In this document: positions 45,209 to 52,280 of the stretch, in pieces
Layout: the number at the start of each line of letters is the position of its first letter
How positions within the stretch are numbered: position 1 is the stretch's first letter
Assembly: GCA_020073245.1 (NCBI GenBank)
Contig: JAIQFQ010000020.1
Coordinates: 1 to 56,410 of the forward strand
Length of the DNA: 56,410 nucleotides
Direction: 5' to 3'
DNA from: Terriglobia bacterium
Lineage (GTDB): Bacteria > Acidobacteriota > Thermoanaerobaculia > Thermoanaerobaculales > Thermoanaerobaculaceae
Notes under the pieces: generated by a model
The model's input: only the letters and a program-made list of their open reading frames with translations
What the model was told of the DNA's origin: nothing
The model's database searches: none
Position numbers and translations under genes: made by a program

Positions 45209-45807
45209 GGTTTCGCCTCCTCGACCGCAGCGCGCACGCGCCGCACCGCCCGGTGCAGATGCGTCTTCACTGTGCCGACGTCCACGGCGAGCGACTCCGC
45301 AATCCCTGCGAGGTCCAGTCCGGCGAAGAACCGCAGGGTGAAGACCTCCTGCTGGCGCCTGGGCAGCCGGGCCACCTCGCGGCGCAGCCGCTCCACGGCC
45401 TGCCTCGCCATCGCCACCCGCTCCGGGCTCGGCTCCGACGAGGGCACAACGGCGAGCGGGCCTGCCGCCTCATCTTCGCCGGTCTCGAGCGGTTGGAACG
45501 GAACCAACAGCCGCCGCCGCAGCCTGTCCCGGCAGAGGTTCAGCGCGATGGCGACGAGCCACCCGCCGAAGCTCCCCTCGCCCGAGAACCGGGCGAGGCC
45601 CCGGAGGGCGCGCAGCATCGTCTCCTGGACCGCACCCTCGACGTCCTCGCCCTGCGGGAGCAGCCGCCGGCACAACCGGAAGACCCTAAGCTCATGCCGC
45701 TCGAGCAGCGCCTCGGCGGCGTCGCGGTCGCCCTGCTGCGCCATCCCGACCAACTCGAGCTCGTCCTCGTGCTCCAAGGGTGTCTCCTGCCGCGCGACGC
45801 TCGCCAT
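45205..45807 (-). CDS. ECF-type RNA polymerase sigma factor
   Basis: A 200-residue sigma-70-family protein of two domains. Region 2 is near residues 25-90 (LVGMAQQGDRDAAEALLERH, then DVEGAVQETMLRALRGLARF and WLVAIALNLCRDRLRRR) and region 4 near 135-195 (LPRRQQEVFTLRFFAGLDLAGIAESLAVDVGTVKTHLHRA, a helix-turn-helix). No region 1 or 3. It directs RNA polymerase to stress promoters and is first in an operon with its anti-sigma factor and two periplasmic proteins. The ATG at 45807 fits region 2. Confidence 0.9.
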   Translation of the reverse strand: MASVARQETPLEHEDELELVGMAQQGDRDAAEALLERHELRVFRLCRRLLPQGEDVEGAVQETMLRALRGLARFSGEGSFGGWLVAIALNLCRDRLRRRLLVPFQPLETGEDEAAGPLAVVPSSEPSPERVAMARQAVERLRREVARLPRRQQEVFTLRFFAGLDLAGIAESLAVDVGTVKTHLHRAVRRVRAAVEEAKP

Positions 45808-45874
45808 ACCCTGAATGACGCACACGGCCCGTCGAGGTTGACAATACCGCAACCTGGCAGGCACTCTCCTTCCG

Positions 45875-46720
45875 GTGCGACAACTTCGGCTCGTCACGTC
45901 GTGGGGGGAGCTCCGGGTGGCAGGCGGCTCCCGCGCGGGTGAGGCCTCACTCATCCTCCTCCCCCAGCTCCGTCTGGCGCTCGACGCGGGCCGCCCTGCC
46001 CGAGCGCTGGTCCCCCTCCAGCACGTCGTGGTCTCGCACGGGCACATGGACCATGTCATCGGTCTGCCCGCGTGGGCGAGCCAACGTCAGCTCAACGGGA
46101 TGCCGGGCGGCACGGTCTACGTGCCGTCCTCGCTCGCCGACCTCGTGCGGGAGTTGCTCGCCACGTGCGCGCGGCTCGAGGGCGGCAAGCCGTACGGCGC
46201 CGAGGTGATGCCGATCTCCGCCGGTCAGAGCGTCGCCCTGCGCAGCGGCTTCGACATGCGCTTCTTCGCCACGTCCCACTGGGTCGAGACACTGGGGTGC
46301 TGCGTCGAGTGGGTGCGGCGGCGCCTGCGTCCCGAGCTCGCCGGGACGGCAGCAGACGAGCTGCGGCGCCGCCACGAGGAGGGCCACGCGATCACCGAGG
46401 AGGTCCGTACCCCGCTCCTCGCCTACCTCGCAGACACCGGTCCCGAGGTATTCGCCGACCAGCCTTTCCTCGCGGAGGTCGAGGTGCTCGTGGTCGAGTG
46501 CACGTTCCTTCGCCCGTCGGACCGTGAGCGGGCTCGCCGGTTCGGCCACATGCACCTCGACGATCTTGCAGAGCTCGCGCCGAAGCTCCACAACCGCCAC
46601 CTAGTCCTCACGCACCTCTCGCGCAGGCACCGGCTTGGCCCGGGCGCCAGAGCCATTCGGAAGGCTCTGGCCGCCGCTCTCTCCCCGGAGCTCCACCTGC
46701 TCAACGTCGAGTGGGAATGA
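45875..46720 (+). CDS. Metallo-beta-lactamase-fold hydrolase, RNase Z-like
   Basis: A 281-residue protein. The metal motif is S54-HGHMDH (H55, H57, D59, H60 in VVVSHGHMDHVIGL), followed by the HW in FATSHWVETLGC, a LAYLADTGPEVF loop and the late His in LTHLSRRHR, in the order of RNase Z/ElaC enzymes. It is shorter than tRNase Z and has no clear exosite arm, so a role in tRNA 3' processing is possible but a small-molecule or phosphodiesterase role is also open. The GTG at 45875 is divergent from the sigma operon (gap 67 bases). TTGACA at 45848-45853 on this strand may be part of its promoter. Confidence 0.78.
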   Translation: MRQLRLVTSWGELRVAGGSRAGEASLILLPQLRLALDAGRPARALVPLQHVVVSHGHMDHVIGLPAWASQRQLNGMPGGTVYVPSSLADLVRELLATCARLEGGKPYGAEVMPISAGQSVALRSGFDMRFFATSHWVETLGCCVEWVRRRLRPELAGTAADELRRRHEEGHAITEEVRTPLLAYLADTGPEVFADQPFLAEVEVLVVECTFLRPSDRERARRFGHMHLDDLAELAPKLHNRHLVLTHLSRRHRLGPGARAIRKALAAALSPELHLLNVEWE

Positions 46721-46904
46721 GGCGGTTCGCACGTTCGAAGGTTTGCACGTTCCAATGCCCCGCGGCGGCATGCGAATCGTCAACCGGGAAAGGTCAAGCG
46801 GGAAACGAGAAGTCAAAAAGGGAAGAATGAAGATGTTGAAGTACGGCGAGGCGCTCGACGCCTTCCCTTTGCCCTCTTACCTCTACCGTTTCACCTCCGT
46901 CTGG
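46721..46904. repeat. Convergent spacer with short direct and inverted repeats
   Basis: Two near repeats, TTCGCACGTTCGAAGG and TTTGCACGTTCC, lie near 46733-46760, then GGGAAAGGTCAAGC-type repeats. AAAGGGAAG (46817-46825) and CTTCCCTTT (46862-46870) form an inverted pair that could act as a weak bidirectional terminator. No gene. Confidence 0.5.
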
Positions 46905-47882
46905 TCACCAGAGCGGAAACGGAGCGACCTCGAAGTCGCGGCCCGAGCCGGCGAGACGGGTACCGGCGATGGCCTGAGCGCAGCGGACCAAGGTCAAGCC
47001 GACGCCGCCGTGGTCGGGGTGCCAGCCCCAGCTCGTGAGAACCCCGCGAGCCTTGGCCTCCGCCGGTAGCGCCAGCGGGAAGGGCAGCCCCGGCGACGTG
47101 GGTTCGCCATGGAGCTGGCGAACCCCCACCAACACCCGCGTGGGATGCCCGAACGCCTTCATCCGGGCCATCGTCTCCTGTCCGATGTAGCACCCCTTGG
47201 AGTATGAGATCGTCTCGTCATCGATCCCGACCTCCGGCGGGAGCACGGCCTGGGTCAGCTCGGCGCCCCACGCCGGCGCGCCGCGCCTGATGCGGGCGAG
47301 CTCCACCGTCTGCGGGAGCACGGGTCGAGCACCCTGGGCGTGAAGCGTCTGCCGGACCTCCTCGCCCGCGCCCACCAGCACTGCCCCGGAGATCCCCACC
47401 ATCGAGCGCCCGAACCATGACACGGACCGCCCGCCGAGCGTGCCCGAGTGCCACCCTCCGGCTTTCAGAACACGGGCGTCGCCCCCCAGGGCGGCGGCGG
47501 CCTCCGCCCATCGGGCACCCACGATCGCGGTCGCCCCTTCATGGTCCGGCACGGGCTCCGCGTCGCACCGGGAGAGGAGGAGGTATTTCCGGAGGGCTGC
47601 GGCCAGCTCGCCCTTCCGACCCGGCGGAACCATCAGAAGCGTATCGTCGGCGCCGGAGAAGGCGGCCATGATCGCCCGGAACTGGCCCTTGGGCGCCAGC
47701 AGCAGCGTGAGACGGCCCCCGCCGGGGAGGAGCGTCCGCAGGTCCTGACTCAGGACGCGCTGCAACACGTCGCGATGCCCCGCTCCGCTCACACGCACGA
47801 GGCCCGCGTCGGCGAGATGCAGGGACCCCGCCCCGGTCTCGAGTCGGTCCAACTCCTCCGCGATCCTCGCCTCGTGGCTCAT
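46905..47882 (-). CDS. ygfZ: YgfZ/GcvT-family folate-binding protein
   Basis: A 325-residue protein with the family signature SYSKGCYIGQETMARMKAFGH about two thirds along and an N-terminal part (VRVSGAGHRDVLQRVLSQDL, LLLAPKGQFRAIM) like the aminomethyltransferase GcvT. YgfZ proteins use folate to help repair or build iron-sulfur clusters. The K-G-C-Y-I-G-Q-E motif is intact. ATG 47882 gives MSHEARIAEELDRL. It is divergent from the chromate transporter, about 140 bases away, and probably housekeeping. Confidence 0.9.
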   Translation of the reverse strand: MSHEARIAEELDRLETGAGSLHLADAGLVRVSGAGHRDVLQRVLSQDLRTLLPGGGRLTLLLAPKGQFRAIMAAFSGADDTLLMVPPGRKGELAAALRKYLLLSRCDAEPVPDHEGATAIVGARWAEAAAALGGDARVLKAGGWHSGTLGGRSVSWFGRSMVGISGAVLVGAGEEVRQTLHAQGARPVLPQTVELARIRRGAPAWGAELTQAVLPPEVGIDDETISYSKGCYIGQETMARMKAFGHPTRVLVGVRQLHGEPTSPGLPFPLALPAEAKARGVLTSWGWHPDHGGVGLTLVRCAQAIAGTRLAGSGRDFEVAPFPLW

Positions 47883-48020
47883 GACGCAGCCCACAACACC
47901 TTTCGCGGGTGCGACCTTCCCGGACGTTCCTGCGACTGCGTCTTGACTCTGGGAAACCCGCTGCCGCACACTCCCCACGGGGGTGCCTTGAAGAGCGGCT
48001 CGGCGGTGGGTCGGCTGCGG

Positions 48021-49190
48021 ATGACAGCGACGTTCCTGCGGATCGGCGCGACGTCGTACGGCGGTCCGGCGATCGTCGCCCAGATCCGCAAGGTCACGGT
48101 CCACGACAAGGGTTGGCTCACCGATGACGAGTTCCGCGAATCGCTCGCCTTCGCCCAGATGCTTCCAGGGCCGATCGCGACCCAGACCGCCGCCCATATC
48201 GGCTGGAGGCTTCACCGGGGCGCCGGCGTCCTCCTCGCCATGCTGGCGTACAACTCGCCGGCGTTCCTGCTCATGCTCGCGCTCTCCGCCGCCTACTTCC
48301 ACTTCGAGCGGCTGCCGCTCGTCCATGCGGCGTTCCGAGGGCTGGGCGCCGCCGTGGTGGGGATCGTCGTCCAGTCCATCCTCTCGATGGCGCAGCCGGC
48401 GCTGCGGAACTGGCGCGGCCTCGTGATCGGCGGACTCGCGGCGTGGGGGTTCTTCGGCCGCGCCAACACCCTCCTCGTCCTGCTCGGTGCTGCCGTCGGC
48501 GGGATCGTGATGGGGGCCATCTGGCCGGACTCGCCGGACGCGGGAGGAGGACCCGAGGACATCGGGGACGGGGCACCACCAACCACGAAGTACCGCCGGA
48601 CCGTGCTCGCTGTGTGCGCGGTGGCGCTCGTGTACGCGGCTGCGATCGTCGCCTCGCGTCTGGCGTCGCCGACGCTGCCCACCCTTGGCGTGTCGATGAC
48701 GAAGATCAACCTCGTGGCGTTCGGCGGAGGCTACACCGCCGTGGCATTCATGTATCAGGAAGCCGTCCACAACCTCGCCCACGCCTGGCTCACCCCCAAG
48801 GAGTTCATCGACGGGCTCGCGCTGGGGCAGATCACGCCCGGGCCGGTCATCATCACGGCGACGTTCATCGGCTACAAGGTCGGCGGCGCCCTCGGCGCGG
48901 TGTTCGCCACCGTCTGCATCTTCCTGCCGTCGTCCCTGCTGCTCGTCCTGATCGCGCCGCACTTCGCGCGCTTCCGGCACCTGCGGGTCGTGCAGAGCGC
49001 CGTGGGAGGCTTGCTGGCGGCGTTCATCGCGATGCTCCTCCATGTCCTCGCCCAGGTTGCAAAGAGCGCGTTCATCGGGCCGTGGGACGTGGTTCTGTCG
49101 GTGGCCGCGGTCGCTGCGCTCCGTCTCAGGGTCGACGTTGTCTGGGTCGTGCTGGGCGCCACCGCACTCGCGCTCGTCTTTGTGCGGTAG
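48021..49190 (+). CDS. Chromate transporter (ChrA family, two-domain form)
   Basis: A 389-residue membrane protein with two repeated CHR domains (PF02417). Domain 1: SYGGPAIVAQIRKVTV, FRESLAFAQMLPGP and GWRLHRGAGVLLAM. Domain 2: FGGGYTAVAFMYQEAV, EFIDGLALGQITPGP and IGYKVGGALGAVFA. The repeated GLALGQ/ PGP pattern is the family hallmark. It exports chromate or takes up sulfate-like anions. ATG 48021 is chosen; GTG 48006 is possible. It is followed within 50 bases by the reductase gene on the same strand, hinting at a link with redox metal chemistry (inference). Confidence 0.88.
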   Translation: MTATFLRIGATSYGGPAIVAQIRKVTVHDKGWLTDDEFRESLAFAQMLPGPIATQTAAHIGWRLHRGAGVLLAMLAYNSPAFLLMLALSAAYFHFERLPLVHAAFRGLGAAVVGIVVQSILSMAQPALRNWRGLVIGGLAAWGFFGRANTLLVLLGAAVGGIVMGAIWPDSPDAGGGPEDIGDGAPPTTKYRRTVLAVCAVALVYAAAIVASRLASPTLPTLGVSMTKINLVAFGGGYTAVAFMYQEAVHNLAHAWLTPKEFIDGLALGQITPGPVIITATFIGYKVGGALGAVFATVCIFLPSSLLLVLIAPHFARFRHLRVVQSAVGGLLAAFIAMLLHVLAQVAKSAFIGPWDVVLSVAAVAALRLRVDVVWVVLGATALALVFVR

Positions 49191-49237
49191 ATCACCGGAG
49201 TGTCGTCGAAATTGAGATACAATTGCGATTGGAGAGA

Positions 49238-50650
49238 ATGAACGTGGCGCCGGAAACCATGACCGCAGCGCCCTCCTCCATGCTGGCGCTCGCAACGACG
49301 GTGCACGTCGCGCTGCTGATGTTGCGCAGGTACCGCGGCGTCCTCAAGCTGGGCCAGGCAGGCGTGCTGCTGCCCTCTCTCGCCCTGACCGTCATGCCGT
49401 GGATCTACCCGGAGCCGAGGTGGATTCTTGCAGGCCTCGGGGTCCACTTCCTCTGGTTCGTGGCGTGCGAGAAGCTGGTGCCGAAGCCGGCGGCACCGGA
49501 ACCCGCCCGGCGGGCTGCCGCTCCGGCAGCGGCCACCGCGGCGCCGGCTCGACCGCCCGCTCCACGGGCGCCCGCCGGCTTCCAGTCGGTCCCGGTACTG
49601 GCGGTGTTCGAGGAAAGCGGGGACATCAAGACGTTTCGCATGCTCCGCCCGGAGGGGTTCGAGTTCGTGGCCGGCCAGTTCCTCACGGTGAAGGTCCAGG
49701 TCGAGGGGAAGCCGCTGGTGCGCTGCTACTCGATCAGCTCGTGTCCCTCGGCGACCGGCTACCTCGAGATCTCCGTCAAACGCCAGGGGGTCGTCTCGGG
49801 GATGCTGCACTCGACGATCCGGCCGGGCTCGATGCTGTCGGTCAACCGCCCCAACGGGAAGTTCACGTACCCCGAAGGCGATGACCGCCCGATCGTCTTT
49901 CTCGCGGGCGGGGTGGGGATCACACCGTTGATGAGCATGTTCCGTCATGCGATCGCGGCCGAGCCGGCGCGGCCGGTGACCCTCGTAATCTCCGCTAAGA
50001 CGGAGAAGGACGTCACGTTCCGGCGCGAGCTCGAGTGGCTCGCAGAGCGTTACCCGCAGGCCAAGGTCGCGCTCGCGGTGAGCGGCGGGTCCCTCGCGCT
50101 CGTCGGGGGCGGATCGTCCAGGATCGAGCGCTTCAGCGGCCGGGTCAACGAGACGCTCATCCGCAAGCTCGTGCCCGATACCGCCAACACGATCTTCATG
50201 ACGTGCGGCCCCGGCCCGATGATGGAGGGGATGAAGCAGCTCCTGACCGAGCTCGGCGTACCGGAGGCCCAGATACGCTACGAGGCGTTCGAGGCCGCGG
50301 TCGCGATGTCCAAAGAGGATCGTCCGGCACCGAGTCCGACAGGGGCGGTCGCCCACGCGGCGCCGGCAGCGCAAGCCGCCGCGTCGGGTGACGGGCCGCG
50401 CCTCACCCTGTGTCAAACCGGCGTCACCGTGGTCCTCGGCCCTCAGCAGACGCTTCTGGAAGCCGCCGAGGCCGCCGGCGCCGCAATTCCCAGCTCGTGC
50501 AGAAGCGGCGTCTGCATGACCTGCCGCACCCGCCTCGTCAACGGCGAGGTGGACTGCTCCTCCGACATGCTCGACGAGGACGACCGCGCCGAGGGGTTCA
50601 TCCTCCCCTGCGTGGCGTCGGCCCGCGGCGACTGCACCCTCGAGGCTTGA
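49238..50650 (+). CDS. Membrane-anchored FAD/NAD(P) oxidoreductase with C-terminal 2Fe-2S ferredoxin domain
   Basis: A 470-residue electron-transfer protein. Two to three N-terminal hydrophobic segments (residues about 10-70) are followed by an Ala/Pro-rich linker. The FAD domain has PLVRCYSISSCP, the NAD(P) domain AGGVGITPLMSMF and CGPGPMMEGMKQLL, and the C-terminal plant-type ferredoxin domain has C-x4-C-x2-C (CRSGVCMTC) plus a fourth Cys in ILPCVA. Electrons would pass NAD(P)H to FAD to 2Fe-2S at the inner membrane. The ATG at 49238 has GGAGAG just before it. It follows the chromate transporter by 47 bases and precedes a b-type heme protein, so it may feed that protein. Confidence 0.85.
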   Translation: MNVAPETMTAAPSSMLALATTVHVALLMLRRYRGVLKLGQAGVLLPSLALTVMPWIYPEPRWILAGLGVHFLWFVACEKLVPKPAAPEPARRAAAPAAATAAPARPPAPRAPAGFQSVPVLAVFEESGDIKTFRMLRPEGFEFVAGQFLTVKVQVEGKPLVRCYSISSCPSATGYLEISVKRQGVVSGMLHSTIRPGSMLSVNRPNGKFTYPEGDDRPIVFLAGGVGITPLMSMFRHAIAAEPARPVTLVISAKTEKDVTFRRELEWLAERYPQAKVALAVSGGSLALVGGGSSRIERFSGRVNETLIRKLVPDTANTIFMTCGPGPMMEGMKQLLTELGVPEAQIRYEAFEAAVAMSKEDRPAPSPTGAVAHAAPAAQAAASGDGPRLTLCQTGVTVVLGPQQTLLEAAEAAGAAIPSSCRSGVCMTCRTRLVNGEVDCSSDMLDEDDRAEGFILPCVASARGDCTLEA

Positions 50651-51097
50651 GACCGCCTCGCCGACCGCAACGAGGGGTGACACGTTTGGGCCGCCGCCGG
50701 CGTCGCCAGACCTCGAGTCCGTGGGACAGACCTGGGGCGTGCCGCCCGGGTCCGTAGTTCGCACGGCACCACAGCCGCCACCTCCGTAGTTTCCACGCAG
50801 ATCAACGCAGTCCCGGGGCGGGGTTGTTGCGCTTGTCACAGTTGCGTTTCGTCCCCAGTATGAAATGGAAATGAGGTCTCCAGAGGCGTGATGAAGACCA
50901 GCCAACGGTTGGCGGCGTCCGAACGTACAGGAAAGGACGCCGCAGTCAACACGGAGTGTGTCGGATCTCCGGCAGAGACCGGATTGCCTGGGGCGGGGAG
51001 CGACCTCATGCGTTTTCTTCGACGGAGTCGCCGAGGGCGTCACGGGGGGAGCGGCACCGATGACGATGCCGTGGGGGGCCAAAGGCCAAGAAATAGA

Positions 51098-51117
51098 AAA
51101 GTGACCTCCGTCACTTT
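51098..51117. promoter_or_regulatory. Palindrome AAAGTGAC-CTCC-GTCACTTT, CRP/FNR-like operator
   Basis: A perfect 8-bp inverted repeat with four bases between the arms. The core GTGA-N6-TCAC fits the half-sites of CRP/FNR-family regulators. It lies about 75 bases before the GTG start of the heme b gene, so it may control the cytochrome module by oxygen or redox state. Confidence 0.5.
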
Positions 51118-51149
51118 ATCAGGACGGCGTCTCGGTTTAGGCTCTCGAT

Positions 51150-51164
51150 TGTCAGAATTTGACA
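51150..51164. promoter_or_regulatory. Short palindrome TGTCA-GAATT-TGACA
   Basis: A perfect 5-bp inverted repeat with a five-base centre, about 35 bases after the palindrome at 51098. The right arm overlaps a TTGACA (51159-51164) that could be a -35 box, so it may be an operator or part of a promoter. Confidence 0.35.
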
Positions 51165-51190
51165 CTGGCCCGGGGGGGACAGCACAAAGC

Positions 51191-52270
51191 GTGACTAGAC
51201 GATCCAGCGCCAAGCTTGTGGAGGATTTTGAGGCCGTCGCCGCAAGCGACGCGGCCGACGTGTTCGTGGGTTCTGCACCCCGAGGGACGTCGGCCGGCGT
51301 CCGCGAGGACGTCTTCCTGCCACCCACACCGCGCCCGGGGATTGTCCGTGCAGGCGAGCGCACCGGCCCGGCCCCGGCAGCGAAGCAGGCCCGCGAGCGC
51401 GCACGGGCTCCACGCAGCGTTCTCATCCTCGCACTCCTGGTCACGATCGCGGTCGCAGCCGCCCTGCTGGTGGGCCTCGACGGCTGGACGTACTACCGGA
51501 CCCCGCTGGGCGTCCGCGGCTTCACGCCGGCCCACAAGATCCTGCGGCCTTCGGGCCAGATCGGCCTCGCGCTGGGCATCGGCGGCACGGTTCTGATGAT
51601 TCTGATGCAGGCCTACTCCCTGCGCAAGAAGCTCAAGATTCTGAGGAACGTCGGCTCGGTTCCCCGCTGGCTGGACTTCCATATCTTTTGCGGCATCCTC
51701 GGGCCGGTCCTGATCACCTTCCACACCTCGTTCAAATTCAACGGGATCGTGTCCGTCGCCTACTGGTCGATGCTGCTGGTCCTTGTGTCGGGTTTCGTCG
51801 GCCGCTACTTGTACGTCCGCATCCCCAAGAGCATCCGCGGCCAGGAGCTCTCCGTCGCCCAAGTCGAGGAGCGCGCCGCCGCGCTGAAGGCCGAGCTGCT
51901 CGGAATGAGGCTTCCCACGCACCTCGTGGAGGAAGTCGAGGCGTTCGAGGCCCGGGTGGTACCGCAACGAGACCTCGAACCGCGCTGGGGCGGCCTCCTG
52001 TTCGGCGAGCTGTACATCCGGTTCTCGCTGACTACGCTCAGGCGGCGCATACGTCACGACGGCGTCGGCGCGAGGACGCTTCACGATGTCATCGCTCTCA
52101 CCGTCGAGCGCGCCCTGCTTTTGCGGCGCCTCGCGTATCTCAAGAGGACGAAGAAGCTGTTCGAGCTTTGGCACATCTTCCACCGGCCCCTGGCGTACGT
52201 GATGCTGGCCATTGTTGTCGTGCACGTCGCCACGGCCATCTACTTCGGGTACGCGTTTGGCCACGGGTAG
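51191..52270 (+). CDS. Di-heme b-type membrane protein
   Basis: A protein of 359 residues from GTG 51191 with about five membrane segments. Two His pairs with the same spacing stand out: H-x13-H in FHIFCGILGPVLITFHTSF and H-x13-H in HRPLAYVMLAIVVVHVA. This is the bis-His pattern of b hemes stacked across a membrane. The first 75 residues are polar. A charged segment with VEERAAALKAELLG lies between the fourth and fifth segments. It probably takes electrons from the upstream flavoprotein or quinol and gives them to the giant cytochrome 10 bases downstream. Not assigned to a named cytochrome family. Starts at 50888 or later ATGs cannot be excluded. Confidence 0.75.
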   Translation: MTRRSSAKLVEDFEAVAASDAADVFVGSAPRGTSAGVREDVFLPPTPRPGIVRAGERTGPAPAAKQARERARAPRSVLILALLVTIAVAAALLVGLDGWTYYRTPLGVRGFTPAHKILRPSGQIGLALGIGGTVLMILMQAYSLRKKLKILRNVGSVPRWLDFHIFCGILGPVLITFHTSFKFNGIVSVAYWSMLLVLVSGFVGRYLYVRIPKSIRGQELSVAQVEERAAALKAELLGMRLPTHLVEEVEAFEARVVPQRDLEPRWGGLLFGELYIRFSLTTLRRRIRHDGVGARTLHDVIALTVERALLLRRLAYLKRTKKLFELWHIFHRPLAYVMLAIVVVHVATAIYFGYAFGHG

Positions 52271-52280
52271 AGGAGAGGTG

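Larger units (their letters stand above)
50651..51190. other. Long leader of the cytochrome operon with palindromic sites
   Basis: About 540 bases before the most likely start of the heme b protein. The frame of that protein is open from 50888, but its N-terminal part is low-complexity (Arg/Gly/Ser-rich) and less GC-biased, so it is read as a leader. It contains two perfect palindromes described separately. No riboswitch could be identified. Confidence 0.5.

Noticed and set aside
46905..49295. Long N-terminal extension of the YgfZ-like protein opposite the chromate transporter
   Set aside because: Only the part from ATG 47882 matches the family; the rest is antisense to well-supported membrane-protein sequence.
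48872..51082. Long minus-strand frame opposite the reductase
   Set aside because: The plus strand encodes all FAD, NAD and 2Fe-2S motifs; the minus frame has no recognisable features.
50651..51190. c-di-GMP (GEMM) riboswitch before the multiheme cytochrome module
   Set aside because: Such riboswitches often precede cytochromes, but the conserved GGGACGCAAAGCC-type core could not be found on the plus strand.
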